Shown: positions 1 to 6,646, counted from the stretch's first letter. The stretch: DNA of 10,327 bases from Thioploca sp. (GCA_011371325.1 DRQV01000077.1:1-10327), one strand, 5' to 3'. Notes: generated by a model from the letters alone, not told the origin. Program-made: numbers and translations.

Positions 1-69
1 AAGATTAGTGTTGACCAAAAGAAAGCTCGTCAACTTTATAATCAAGCAATCAAGCAATATAGAAATTAA
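1..69 (+). CDS. C-terminal end of an unidentified cassette protein (partial)
   Basis: Frame 1 is open from the first base to the TAA at 67-69 and encodes 22 residues, beginning KISVDQKKARQLYNQ and ending KQYRN. The tail is basic and probably helical; the A-x-x-LY-x-x-A spacing is loosely TPR/Sel1-like but far too short to assign. The stop codon falls immediately before the TTCTAAC box of the first attC site at 70, which is the usual position for the 3' end of a cassette gene. The rest of the gene lies outside the window. It could be a chance open frame, but the stop/attC spacing and strand agree with the next cassettes. Confidence 0.5.
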   Translation, partial: KISVDQKKARQLYNQAIKQYRN

Positions 70-121
70 TTCTAACTTTATCTTGGAGCTGACTTTCAGC
101 CGCTCAAGAATGGTGTTAGTA
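70..121 (+). other. attC-1 recombination site
   Basis: The layout is R'' TTCTAAC (70-76), spacer TTTA (77-80), L'' arm TCTTG (81-85), GAG, inner stem CTGA (89-92), loop CTT, TCAG (96-99), CCGCT, L' CAAGA (105-109), spacer ATGGT, R' GTTAGTA (115-121). CTAAC pairs with GTTAG, TCTTG with CAAGA and CTGA with TCAG. The outer spacers stay unpaired and the inner arm carries bulged bases, which matches an attC hairpin. At 52 nt it is slightly shorter than commonly described attC sites. Expected strand exchange is after G115. Confidence 0.65.
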
Positions 122-144
122 AGAAATATTACATTAAATAATAG

Positions 145-155
145 TATGTTAAAAT
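145..155 (+). promoter_or_regulatory. Possible -10 region of the KilA-N cassette gene
   Basis: The 11-mer TATGTTAAAAT lies about 30 nt before the KilA-N start codon. The identical 11-mer occurs upstream of leuS at 4012-4022. TAAAAT or TATGTT could serve as a -10 element; no convincing -35 is seen. In AT-rich DNA the match may be chance. Confidence 0.25.
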
Positions 156-185
156 GATGGTAGGTTTAAAATAGCTAAAATAAAT

Positions 186-971
186 ATGAAAACTAACCAA
201 ATGATGGTAATCCAACTTGGAAATAACCATACTATTACAATTGGACATCTAACAAAAATGGGAAGTCTAAATGATGTTTTGGCTATTGGCAATAGTTATA
301 GACGAAATAGAAGACTCAAAGAAATAACCATTGAAGAATATTTGAGAAGAAATGAAACTTGGGAATTTATTCAAGAAGTCGAGGCCAAATATGGAAAAAA
401 TACAAGCTGGGAATTTCACAGTTTGGAAAAAGACTCTAAAAATAGAGTGATTTACAGCAAGTATATAAAACAATTTTCTGTCATAAAATCTCAAAGAGGT
501 GGAAAACCAGAAAATCGAGGTGTTTGGGCAAATTTGCAAATAATGTTAGATTTAGCAATTTATCTTTCACCAACTCTTAGGTTAGAGATGATTGATATTT
601 TTATCGAATCTAGAATACTTGAGTGGAGAGATATAGGAGGAGATAATTACGTTCTTCTCAATAAAGCAATAGATACTTTGCCTGATAGAATTGGTAAAAA
701 TAATTTTGTCATCCATATTGAAATAGCTAAACTTTTTAGGGAAAAATTGGATTTAATTGATACCAAAGGATACAATGCCAAAGAACATACTGCTATGATT
801 CAAGAAAAAAGAGCAACATGGGAAGACAGGCTTATCTATTCAATTGAAATAGGATTTATCACCTCCTTTAAACAACTAAAAAATATTTTTAAGTCAATTA
901 AAGTAACATCAATTCTAACTTGGTCTTGCTCCCGACCTATCGGCGGCTCAAGAATGGTGTTAGCTTTATAA
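186..971 (+). CDS. KilA-N domain protein, integron cassette cargo
   Basis: This 261-residue protein has a KilA-N domain over roughly residues 26-140: an N-terminal half (SLNDVLAIGNSYRR, then a helix with IEEYLRRNETWEFIQ) and the diagnostic second half with KSQRGGKPENRGVWAN (101-116) and LAIYLSPTLRLEMIDIF (123-139). KilA-N proteins are DNA-binding proteins of phages, large DNA viruses and bacterial genomes, often antirepressor-like. Residues 200-235 look like a helical C-terminal region. From about residue 242 the frame runs into attC-2, so the tail SCSRPIGGSRMV is translated attC, and the TAA stop (969-971) lies beyond the predicted crossover point, in the leader of the next cassette. The true original C-terminus may therefore have been lost by mutation. 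No strong Shine-Dalgarno precedes ATG 186; ATGs at codons 6-7 are alternatives. The cellular target is unknown. Confidence 0.8.
   Translation: MKTNQMMVIQLGNNHTITIGHLTKMGSLNDVLAIGNSYRRNRRLKEITIEEYLRRNETWEFIQEVEAKYGKNTSWEFHSLEKDSKNRVIYSKYIKQFSVIKSQRGGKPENRGVWANLQIMLDLAIYLSPTLRLEMIDIFIESRILEWRDIGGDNYVLLNKAIDTLPDRIGKNNFVIHIEIAKLFREKLDLIDTKGYNAKEHTAMIQEKRATWEDRLIYSIEIGFITSFKQLKNIFKSIKVTSILTWSCSRPIGGSRMVLAL
913..965 (+). other. attC-2 recombination site
   Basis: The architecture is that of attC-1 with changed bases: TTCTAAC (913-919), spacer TTGG, TCTTG (924-928), CTC, CCGA (932-935), loop CCTA, TCGG (940-943), CGGCT, CAAGA (949-953), spacer ATGGT, GTTAGCT (959-965). CTAAC/GTTAG, TCTTG/CAAGA and CCGA/TCGG are fully paired. 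Relative to attC-1 the inner stem changes a T-A pair to C-G, which keeps pairing. It overlaps the 3' end of the KilA-N gene and sits 25 nt before the acyltransferase start. Expected strand exchange is after G959. Confidence 0.65.
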
Positions 972-989
972 TAAGGATCTTGCTCTCGT

Positions 990-3089
990 ATGTCACAGCA
1001 TAATAAGCATCTTTTGCACCCTAAATATCGTCCTGACATTGATGGCTTGCGAGCAATTGCAGTATTGTCAGTGGTTGGCTTTCATGCTTTTCCGAGTTGG
1101 GTAAAGGGTGGCTTCATAGGCGTAGATGTATTCTTTGTCATATCAGGATTTCTTATCTCAGGTATTATCTATGAAAATCTGGATAAAGGGGAGTTTACCT
1201 TTCGGGAATTCTATGCTCGACGAATTCGGCGCATATTTCCAGCATTAATAGTTGTACTGAGCGCTTGCCTCGTTTTTGGTTGGTTTTCACTTCTAACTGA
1301 TGAGTACAAGCAACTGGGTAAGCACATAGCGGGAGGAGTATCTTTTATTTCCAACTTTTTGTTATGGCAAGAGTCTGGTTACTTTGATAATTCAGCAGAG
1401 ACTAAGCCTTTACTTCATTTATGGAGTTTGGGCATAGAAGAGCAGTTTTATATTATTTGGCCAATGTTGCTTTGGCTTACTTGGAAACGAAAATTCAATT
1501 TTTTTGCTGTAACGCTGGCGATTGCAGCGGGGTCTTTCTATCTCAATCTAAGTGATATAAAACAGAACCCTGTCGACACTTTCTACTCACCATTGACAAG
1601 ATTTTGGGAATTGATGTGTGGAGGGTTGTTGGCATGGGTAACAATCTACAAAAAGGCATCCTTAGCTGCTTTTAGGCTGAAGCTAGATCATTTTATTGTA
1701 TCCACAATATATAGGGATAAAGAGATTGAGAAAGGAATAACGCTATCCAATCTGTCTGCTTTTACAGGGCTGGTATTGTTGGTGTATGGCTTCGCAATAA
1801 TTGCTAAGGACTTTTATTTTCCAGGTGTGTGGGCGTTAGTGCCTGTCTTTGCTGCTCTACTTATTATATCGGCGGGCCCTGCGGCTTGGATTAACAGGCG
1901 AATTTTATCTACTAAACTTTTAGTTTTGTTCGGTTTGATTAGCTATCCACTTTACTTGTGGCACTGGCCGTTACTCTCATTTGCACAGATTATTGAGAAT
2001 GGAACTCCTAGTCGTAACATCCGTATCGTAACTGTTGTGATTTCTATAGTGCTTGCTTGGCTCACAATGAAATTGATTGAGAAGCCGTTTCGGTTTGGTA
2101 AAAAAAATACAGGATTGAAGGTCGCTACGCTCAGTGGTTTAATGTTTATGATTGGAGTCTCAGGTATTGTTGTTAGCAATATGGAGATTTCTCAAGCACG
2201 TACAGTTGAAGAATTATCAATTAAAAGACGAGGTTCGGAATATCAAATTGGTAATTCATTAGCATGGTACAGGGGAAAGGGTGACTGGTTATTTCTAGGT
2301 AATGCCTACAACAATACAGTGGCAAAACTTTTACTTGATATTATTCCATCTACTGGCGAGATAGAAACTACCAAGCAATTATTTTCTAATATTGCAAGCG
2401 CAGGAGCTAAATATGGGACAAAAATTGTTTTTATTCTTGGTCCCAATAAGTCAAGCATTTATCCTGAATATTTGCCGGATAAATTTAAGCCGCCACTTAA
2501 AAAATACAGTGACTTCTTTTTGGATAGCTTGAAAAATATTCCAAATCTTATCGTATACAATCCAACAGAAGATTTTCTTCGCCTCAAGGAGACGGAGGGA
2601 ATTCTGTATTGGATGACAGATACACACTGGAATCACAAAGGTAGTTTCTTGGCTTACTCTGGTTTTTCAAAACTTATTGGCTTGCCTATTCCGAAAGTTG
2701 ATTTTCAACATCGTGGCTCTACCTGCAGAGGAGATATTATCAAGAATATTGCTAAATTAACGGAATTTCCACTGCATGCTGAGGACAACTGGAGTGTTAT
2801 TTTTACCAATAAGCCAGTGTGGACAGAAACAGAAATTCCTAATCAGGAGAAAACAACATTTGGGGCTACTTCTATTGTAAAGAACAAAAATCCGCTATCA
2901 GATAAATATATTTGGGTCATTGGTGATTCATTCACTAAATCATTAAGGAAGTATTTTAATGCGACATTCAAAGAGGTTCGCTATGTTGGATACTGGAGAA
3001 AAAAACTTAAAGAGTTACCTGACGATCTGGCTAGGGTAAATAGGAAGCCAGACATGGTTATTGTTGTCAGGGTAGAACGTAGTTTTTAA
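990..3089 (+). CDS. OafA-type membrane acyltransferase with AlgX-like SGNH domain
   Basis: This 699-residue protein probably transfers acetyl or another acyl group to a cell-surface glycan (O-antigen, capsule or exopolysaccharide). Residues 1-400 are an acyltransferase-3 domain: RPDIDGLRA (14-22), the family's conserved His in FHAF (32), FFVISGFLIS (48-57), FYARRIRRIFPAL (74-86), LWSLGIEEQFY (144-154), ISYPLYLWHWPLL (317-329), with many hydrophobic membrane segments up to about 396. Residues 415-699 form a periplasmic SGNH-like domain in the AlgX/AlgJ order, with DTHW (544-547) before GDSF (645-648), so the Asp-His pair precedes the nucleophilic Ser; classic OafA SGNH tails have GDS first. 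AAGGA at 973-977 is the only ribosome site and is rather far (12 nt) from ATG 990. The gene is bracketed by attC-2 and attC-3, a large cargo for a cassette. Glycan specificity cannot be told from sequence. Confidence 0.88.
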   Translation: MSQHNKHLLHPKYRPDIDGLRAIAVLSVVGFHAFPSWVKGGFIGVDVFFVISGFLISGIIYENLDKGEFTFREFYARRIRRIFPALIVVLSACLVFGWFSLLTDEYKQLGKHIAGGVSFISNFLLWQESGYFDNSAETKPLLHLWSLGIEEQFYIIWPMLLWLTWKRKFNFFAVTLAIAAGSFYLNLSDIKQNPVDTFYSPLTRFWELMCGGLLAWVTIYKKASLAAFRLKLDHFIVSTIYRDKEIEKGITLSNLSAFTGLVLLVYGFAIIAKDFYFPGVWALVPVFAALLIISAGPAAWINRRILSTKLLVLFGLISYPLYLWHWPLLSFAQIIENGTPSRNIRIVTVVISIVLAWLTMKLIEKPFRFGKKNTGLKVATLSGLMFMIGVSGIVVSNMEISQARTVEELSIKRRGSEYQIGNSLAWYRGKGDWLFLGNAYNNTVAKLLLDIIPSTGEIETTKQLFSNIASAGAKYGTKIVFILGPNKSSIYPEYLPDKFKPPLKKYSDFFLDSLKNIPNLIVYNPTEDFLRLKETEGILYWMTDTHWNHKGSFLAYSGFSKLIGLPIPKVDFQHRGSTCRGDIIKNIAKLTEFPLHAEDNWSVIFTNKPVWTETEIPNQEKTTFGATSIVKNKNPLSDKYIWVIGDSFTKSLRKYFNATFKEVRYVGYWRKKLKELPDDLARVNRKPDMVIVVRVERSF

Positions 3090-3124
3090 TTTTAAAAGTG
3101 GGCTGCAAAGCAAAATGGAATAAA

Positions 3125-3196
3125 AGCTAACAAGGCGCTGCACCGGACGGCAATTCCGCTGCGTTCCATTGCCGCCGGTGAGCTTAGTCGTCAGGC
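3125..3196 (+). other. attC-3 recombination site (canonical form)
   Basis: R'' AGCTAAC (3125-3131) and R' GTCAGGC (3190-3196) pair across CTAAC/GTCAG; on the bottom strand, the recombinogenic one in integrons, the only irregularity becomes a G-T wobble. Inside, CACCGG (3141-3146) plus CGGCAAT (3148-3154) pair with ATTGCCG (3168-3174) plus CCGGTG (3175-3180): 13 base pairs with a single extrahelical A at 3147. A 13-nt loop (3155-3167) forms the variable terminal structure. A further bulged base lies at G3140 if GCT (3137-3139) pairs with AGC (3181-3183). The R' core departs from GTTRRRY at one base. It starts 36 nt after the acyltransferase stop. Expected strand exchange is after G3190. Confidence 0.8.
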
Positions 3197-3239
3197 TCGA
3201 ATTAAATCTGGCCTCAAATTTCAAATAATGAGGTAAACT

Positions 3240-3335
3240 ATGCAAGAATTACAAGTTGTAAAATATGGTCAACTTGAATTAATTCAGGGTATTGTGTGTG
3301 ATGTTTTCGTGATTGGAATCATTTTAAAGAGTTAA
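3240..3335 (+). CDS. Short ORF in the third cassette, 31 residues
   Basis: ATG at 3240 follows TGAGGT (3229-3234), a good Shine-Dalgarno match at suitable spacing, and reads MQELQVVKYGQLELIQG, then a hydrophobic end (VCDVFVIGIILKS) before TAA at 3333-3335. It lies between attC-3 and the decayed attC-4, in cassette orientation. It may be a genuine small cassette peptide or the N-terminus of a gene truncated by deletion; the opening has the flavour of phage regulatory proteins, but it is too short to assign. Function unknown. Confidence 0.35.
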   Translation: MQELQVVKYGQLELIQGIVCDVFVIGIILKS

Positions 3336-3350
3336 TTCGTAGGTTATAAT

Positions 3351-3395
3351 TTCTAACTAAATATTGGAAACCGACCTATCGGCGGCTCATAATAA
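3351..3395 (+). repeat. attC-4, decayed copy of the attC-1/attC-2 site
   Basis: It begins TTCTAAC (3351-3357) and contains 19 bases (3371-3389) identical to 932-950 of attC-2, including the complete inner stem CCGA/TCGG with loop CCTA. The L'' arm has changed (TATTG) and the 3' half (TAATAATACA) no longer supplies CAAGA or a GTTAG core, so the outer stem cannot form. It is read as an inactivated end-of-array site. Confidence 0.55.
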
Positions 3396-3439
3396 TACAA
3401 TTTCATCATGTCACTCAAAACACTGTAAAAGAGGAAGTT

Positions 3440-3517
3440 ATGAAATATAAAATACCAACTTATGCAATACTTGTAGCGTCGGTTTTTGTCTCGGTCTATC
3501 TGAGACTTATCCAATGA
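3440..3517 (+). CDS. Short hydrophobic ORF, 25 residues
   Basis: ATG at 3440 is preceded by GAGGAAG (3431-3437), one of the best ribosome binding sites in the window. The peptide starts MKYKIPTYAILVASVFVSVY and ends LRLIQ before TGA at 3515-3517: a basic N-terminus followed by about 14 hydrophobic residues, as in a signal peptide or a single-span membrane peptide. It could be a small membrane peptide, or the surviving signal sequence of a secreted protein whose body was lost in the cassette debris that follows. Confidence 0.35.
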   Translation: MKYKIPTYAILVASVFVSVYLRLIQ

Positions 3518-4052
3518 CCACAGCCGATTTCGGGGCTCAATCACACAGCCTACATTCTCCTCTAGCTTCACACGTCCATTGCTGGTTTTGCATGTAGAGT
3601 TCACTACTAACCTGCTGGTTAGGCTTTGGTTAGATGGGACTTGAGTAAACTACCTCTCACCCATTGGGTAATAACAATCTATTTCATAATTTTACAATTA
3701 ATTCCAAGATTTCGGATTTAGCTTGGCACGATGGCGAGCAAGGGCAAGCATGTGTTTTGTATATGGCTTACGAATTAATAATATTTTTAATATTTGCTTA
3801 ATTTTAAGTAAAAAACTCTAAAAACAAGTTACCCACAGAGAATGGCTATTTCCTTTAAGATGGTTTCATATTCATAAGAACATTTTCTAATTATTGATAA
3901 TTTGATTGATCCTATTGTCTCATAAAGATTTGTTTTTAATCTGATTATTTAAAGATGTCCAGAATATTGTGCCAGTATATGTAATTAATGAAAATTTATT
4001 AAAACCAATCTTATGTTAAAATATACAACAAATTAACAAGTAATATTAACCA
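3518..4052. other. Non-coding stretch between cassette array and leuS
   Basis: No convincing gene is present. Small structures seen: AGCC (3522-3525) facing GGCT (3534-3537) around CCGATTTCGG; the perfect hairpin CTAACC-TGCT-GGTTAG (3607-3622), whose right half is a canonical attC core GTTAGGC (3618-3624); a second core-like GTTAGAT (3629-3635); and ACCCA-T-TGGGT (3659-3669). The 3520-3760 part is less AT-rich than 3770-4050 and may be remnants of old cassettes. The rest is AT-rich leader to leuS. A single DnaA-box-like TTACCCACA (3829-3837) stands alone. Confidence 0.5.
4012..4022 (+). promoter_or_regulatory. Possible leuS -10 region
   Basis: TATGTTAAAAT lies 30 nt before the leuS start, the same distance as the identical 11-mer before the KilA-N gene. 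TAAAAT (4017-4022) is a plausible -10; no clear -35 is present. The position suits a promoter for leuS. Confidence 0.3.
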
Positions 4053-6614
4053 ATGACTATTAAACATTATACCCCAAATACCATCGAACCAGAAGTCCAA
4101 CAAAATTGGCAACACACTTTTGAAGTAACTGAAGACCCTAATAAAGAAAAATTCTATTGTCTGTGTATGTTTCCATATCCTAGTGGTCGCTTACATATTG
4201 GCCATGTTCGCAATTATACCATCGGTGATGTAATAACTCGTTATCAACGTATGCTTGGTAAAAATGTATTACAGCCAATGGGTTGGGATGCGTTTGGAAT
4301 GCCGGCAGAAAATGCTGCAATAAAAAATAATATCCCACCAGCTAAATGGACATATGAAAATATAGATTATATGCGTAACCAATTGAAAAAACTTGGGTTA
4401 GGGTATGATTGGCAACGAGAAGTAACTACTTGTGATAAAGATTATTATCGTTGGGAACAATGGTTATTTATTCAGTTATATAACAAAGGATTAGTGTATA
4501 AAAAGACCGCTCCAGTTAATTGGGATCCAGTCGATCAAACCGTATTAGCCAATGAGCAAGTTATTAATGGACGTGGTTGGCGGTCGGGAGCTTTGGTGGA
4601 AAAAAGAGAAATTTCTCAGTGGTTTTTAAAGATTACTGCTTATGCCGAAGAATTACTACAAGGATTGGAAGAGTTAGAAGGTAAATGGCCAGATTCAGTA
4701 CGCATTATGCAGCAAAAATGGATTGGTCGTTCAGAAGGAGTTGAGATTAAGTTCAAAGTTGGTAATGAAAATTTAACTGTATTTACCACTCGACCAGATA
4801 CTCTAATGGGAGCAACTTATGTAGCAGTAGCAGCTGAACATCCGTTAGCTAAACAAGCTGCATTAAATAACCCTCAATTAGCTAATTTTATTAAGCAATG
4901 TAGTAAAGTTAGTACTGCTGAAGCTGATATGGAAACTATGGAAAAATTAGGTATGGATACTGGTTTACAAGCTATTCATCCGATTACTGGTGAAATTTTG
5001 CCATTGTGGGTCGCTAATTTCGTATTGATGAGTTATGGCTCTGGAGCAGTTATGTCAGTGCCAGCTCATGATATACGAGACTTTGAATTTGCCCAAAAAT
5101 ATGCTATTGCCATTAAGCAAGTGATTATTCCAACGGATGGTCAGTTTGTAGAAAAGTTGACAGCAGCTTATGTAGACAAAGGTATATTGGTAAACTCAGG
5201 CCAATTTAATGGTTTGACTTCACAACAAGCTTTCACTGCTATTGCTGAATATTTAGAAAATCAGGATAAAGGTAAACGTAAAGTTCATTATAGATTGCGA
5301 GATTGGGGAATGTCTCGGCAACGTTATTGGGGTTGCCCGATTCCAATGATTGAATGTCCAGATTGTGGTACAGTTCCAGCTACTGATTTACCAGTGGTAT
5401 TGCCAGAAGATGTGATGATGGGAAAAACTGGCTCACCATTACAGCAAGACTCCAATTTTTATCAGGTAAAATGCCCAAAATGTGGTGTTGATGCCCAGCG
5501 TGAAACAGATACTTTTGATACTTTTATGGAATCATCTTGGTATTATGCTCGTTATGCTAGTGCCGATTGCAAGACCAGTATGTTGGATGAGAGAGTGCAA
5601 TATTGGTTACCAGTTGATCAATATATTGGTGGAATTGAACATGCTATTTTACATTTATTATATGCTCGTTTTTTTCACCGTTTGTTGCGGGATGAGGGTT
5701 TGGTGCAAGGTGATGAACCGTTTGCTCATTTATTAACCCAGGGTATGGTGTTAGCTAAGAGTTTTTATCGTGATACTGGTGAACAAATTACTTGGTATCC
5801 GTCTGATGAAGTGGAAGAATATTCTGATGGTGAAGAGATTAAATTTAGATTAATATCTGATGGTCAGCCAGTTGAAAGTGGCGGTGTGGTAAAAATGTCA
5901 AAGTCGAAAAATAATGGCATTGATCCAGAAAGTTTAATTGAAGAATATGGAGCGGATACCATCCGTTTGTATATTATGTTTGCAGCTCCACCAGAACAAT
6001 CTTTGGAGTGGTCGGATGCTGGGGTAGAAGGTGCATTTAAATTCTTAAAACGTTTGTGGAAACAAGTTCATACTCATGTTGAAACTCAAGTTCCAACTTT
6101 GACTCCTGATAAGTTTACTGAAATTGAACAGACTTTACGTCGTCAAGTACATGAGACTATTATTAAAGTAAGTGATGATATCGGTCGTAGATATACTTTT
6201 AATACAGCAATTGCTGCAATAATGGAATTACTGAATAATTTAAACCGTAGCTCAAATTCTCCACAAATTCAAGCAATTACTCAAGAAGCATTAGAAGCTG
6301 TAGTATTGATGTTAGCTCCAATCGTTCCGCATATTACTCAAAAATTATGGCAAACTTTGGGACATTCAGAATCAATTTTGGATGTTAAATGGCCACAAGC
6401 TGATAAAAAAGCATTGGTACGCAATGAATTACAGATGGTAGTACAGGTAAATGGTAAAATGCGTGGTAAAATTACTGTAGCAGTTGATGCTGATAAGCAA
6501 ACTATTGAGCAAACAGCATTAAATGAAACTAAAGTACAACAATTTATTGCTGGCAAAACTATTAAAAAAGTGATTGTCGTGCCTAAAAAATTAGTCAGTG
6601 TGGTAGTTGGATAA
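4053..6614 (+). CDS. leuS: Leucyl-tRNA synthetase
   Basis: This cytoplasmic class I aminoacyl-tRNA synthetase charges tRNA-Leu with leucine using ATP. At 853 residues it is full length for bacterial LeuRS. Visible features: the HIGH signature (48-51, in PSGRLHIGHVRN); the CP1 editing domain with TTRPDTLMGATY (245-256) and VPAHDIRDFEF (337-347), whose aspartates belong to the site that hydrolyses mischarged tRNA; a Cys-rich zinc module (CPDCG 435-439 and CPKCG 474-478); the KMSKS loop (614-618); an anticodon-binding helical domain from about 640; and a small C-terminal domain ending at KKLVSVVVG. The start is fixed by alignment of the N-terminus (YTPNTIEPEVQQNWQ) with the family; no strong Shine-Dalgarno is seen. 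It faces the convergent kinase gene. Its strongly AT-rich codon choice matches ruvX and rsmE and contrasts with the acyltransferase cassette. Confidence 0.98.
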   Translation: MTIKHYTPNTIEPEVQQNWQHTFEVTEDPNKEKFYCLCMFPYPSGRLHIGHVRNYTIGDVITRYQRMLGKNVLQPMGWDAFGMPAENAAIKNNIPPAKWTYENIDYMRNQLKKLGLGYDWQREVTTCDKDYYRWEQWLFIQLYNKGLVYKKTAPVNWDPVDQTVLANEQVINGRGWRSGALVEKREISQWFLKITAYAEELLQGLEELEGKWPDSVRIMQQKWIGRSEGVEIKFKVGNENLTVFTTRPDTLMGATYVAVAAEHPLAKQAALNNPQLANFIKQCSKVSTAEADMETMEKLGMDTGLQAIHPITGEILPLWVANFVLMSYGSGAVMSVPAHDIRDFEFAQKYAIAIKQVIIPTDGQFVEKLTAAYVDKGILVNSGQFNGLTSQQAFTAIAEYLENQDKGKRKVHYRLRDWGMSRQRYWGCPIPMIECPDCGTVPATDLPVVLPEDVMMGKTGSPLQQDSNFYQVKCPKCGVDAQRETDTFDTFMESSWYYARYASADCKTSMLDERVQYWLPVDQYIGGIEHAILHLLYARFFHRLLRDEGLVQGDEPFAHLLTQGMVLAKSFYRDTGEQITWYPSDEVEEYSDGEEIKFRLISDGQPVESGGVVKMSKSKNNGIDPESLIEEYGADTIRLYIMFAAPPEQSLEWSDAGVEGAFKFLKRLWKQVHTHVETQVPTLTPDKFTEIEQTLRRQVHETIIKVSDDIGRRYTFNTAIAAIMELLNNLNRSSNSPQIQAITQEALEAVVLMLAPIVPHITQKLWQTLGHSESILDVKWPQADKKALVRNELQMVVQVNGKMRGKITVAVDADKQTIEQTALNETKVQQFIAGKTIKKVIVVPKKLVSVVVG

Positions 6615-6632
6615 TTTTATTTAAAATCATCC
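6609..6632. terminator. AT-rich hairpin over the leuS stop codon
   Basis: GGAT-A-ATTTTA pairs with TAAAAT-C-ATCC around a TT centre, giving an 11-bp stem with one mismatch. It spans the leuS TAA (6612-6614). No U-run follows, so it is weak as an intrinsic terminator on the plus strand; it could protect the 3' end of the mRNA. Confidence 0.3.
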
Positions 6633-6646
6633 AGTTATACCATGAA

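Larger units (their letters stand above)
1..3395 (+). mobile_element. Integron cassette array, distal end (or integrase-less attC cluster)
   Basis: Three plus-strand genes in a row are each followed by an attC-like folded site in the same orientation (70-121, 913-965, 3125-3196), and a fourth, decayed site lies at 3351-3395. Recombination in attC occurs after the G of the GTT core, which would delimit cassettes at 116-959 (KilA-N) and 960-3190 (acyltransferase), plus a short third cassette from 3191. Intercassette spaces are short and the genes nearly fill their cassettes, as is usual in integrons. No tyrosine-recombinase integrase, attI or cassette promoter is visible, so the platform lies outside to the left or has been lost. 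The main alternative is that the 70/913/3351 sites are a dispersed short palindromic repeat. The independent, more canonical site at 3125-3196 argues against that. Confidence 0.7.

Noticed and set aside
836..1039. Minus-strand frame over attC-2
   Set aside because: It is antisense to the KilA-N end and the acyltransferase start and encodes no domain; the shared EPPIGR peptide with the frame at 3353-3604 is only the attC repeat translated twice.
70..3395. CRISPR array interpretation of the repeated sites
   Set aside because: Only three related copies, separated by gene-sized and unequal distances, with no spacers of constant length and no cas genes.
3353..3604. Minus-strand open frame of 83 codons with a GTG start
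   Set aside because: It lies across attC-4 and the small hydrophobic ORF, starts with GTG, has no recognisable domain, and its last part is translated attC repeat. Treated as a chance frame.
3829..3837. DnaA-box-like TTACCCACA
   Set aside because: It has one mismatch to the consensus and is a single copy, with no AT-rich unwinding repeats plus box cluster and no dnaA/dnaN/gidA genes nearby; not an origin.
5482..5736. Plus-strand 84-codon frame inside leuS
   Set aside because: It overlaps conserved LeuRS sequence in another frame, with no domain or ribosome site; a shadow frame.
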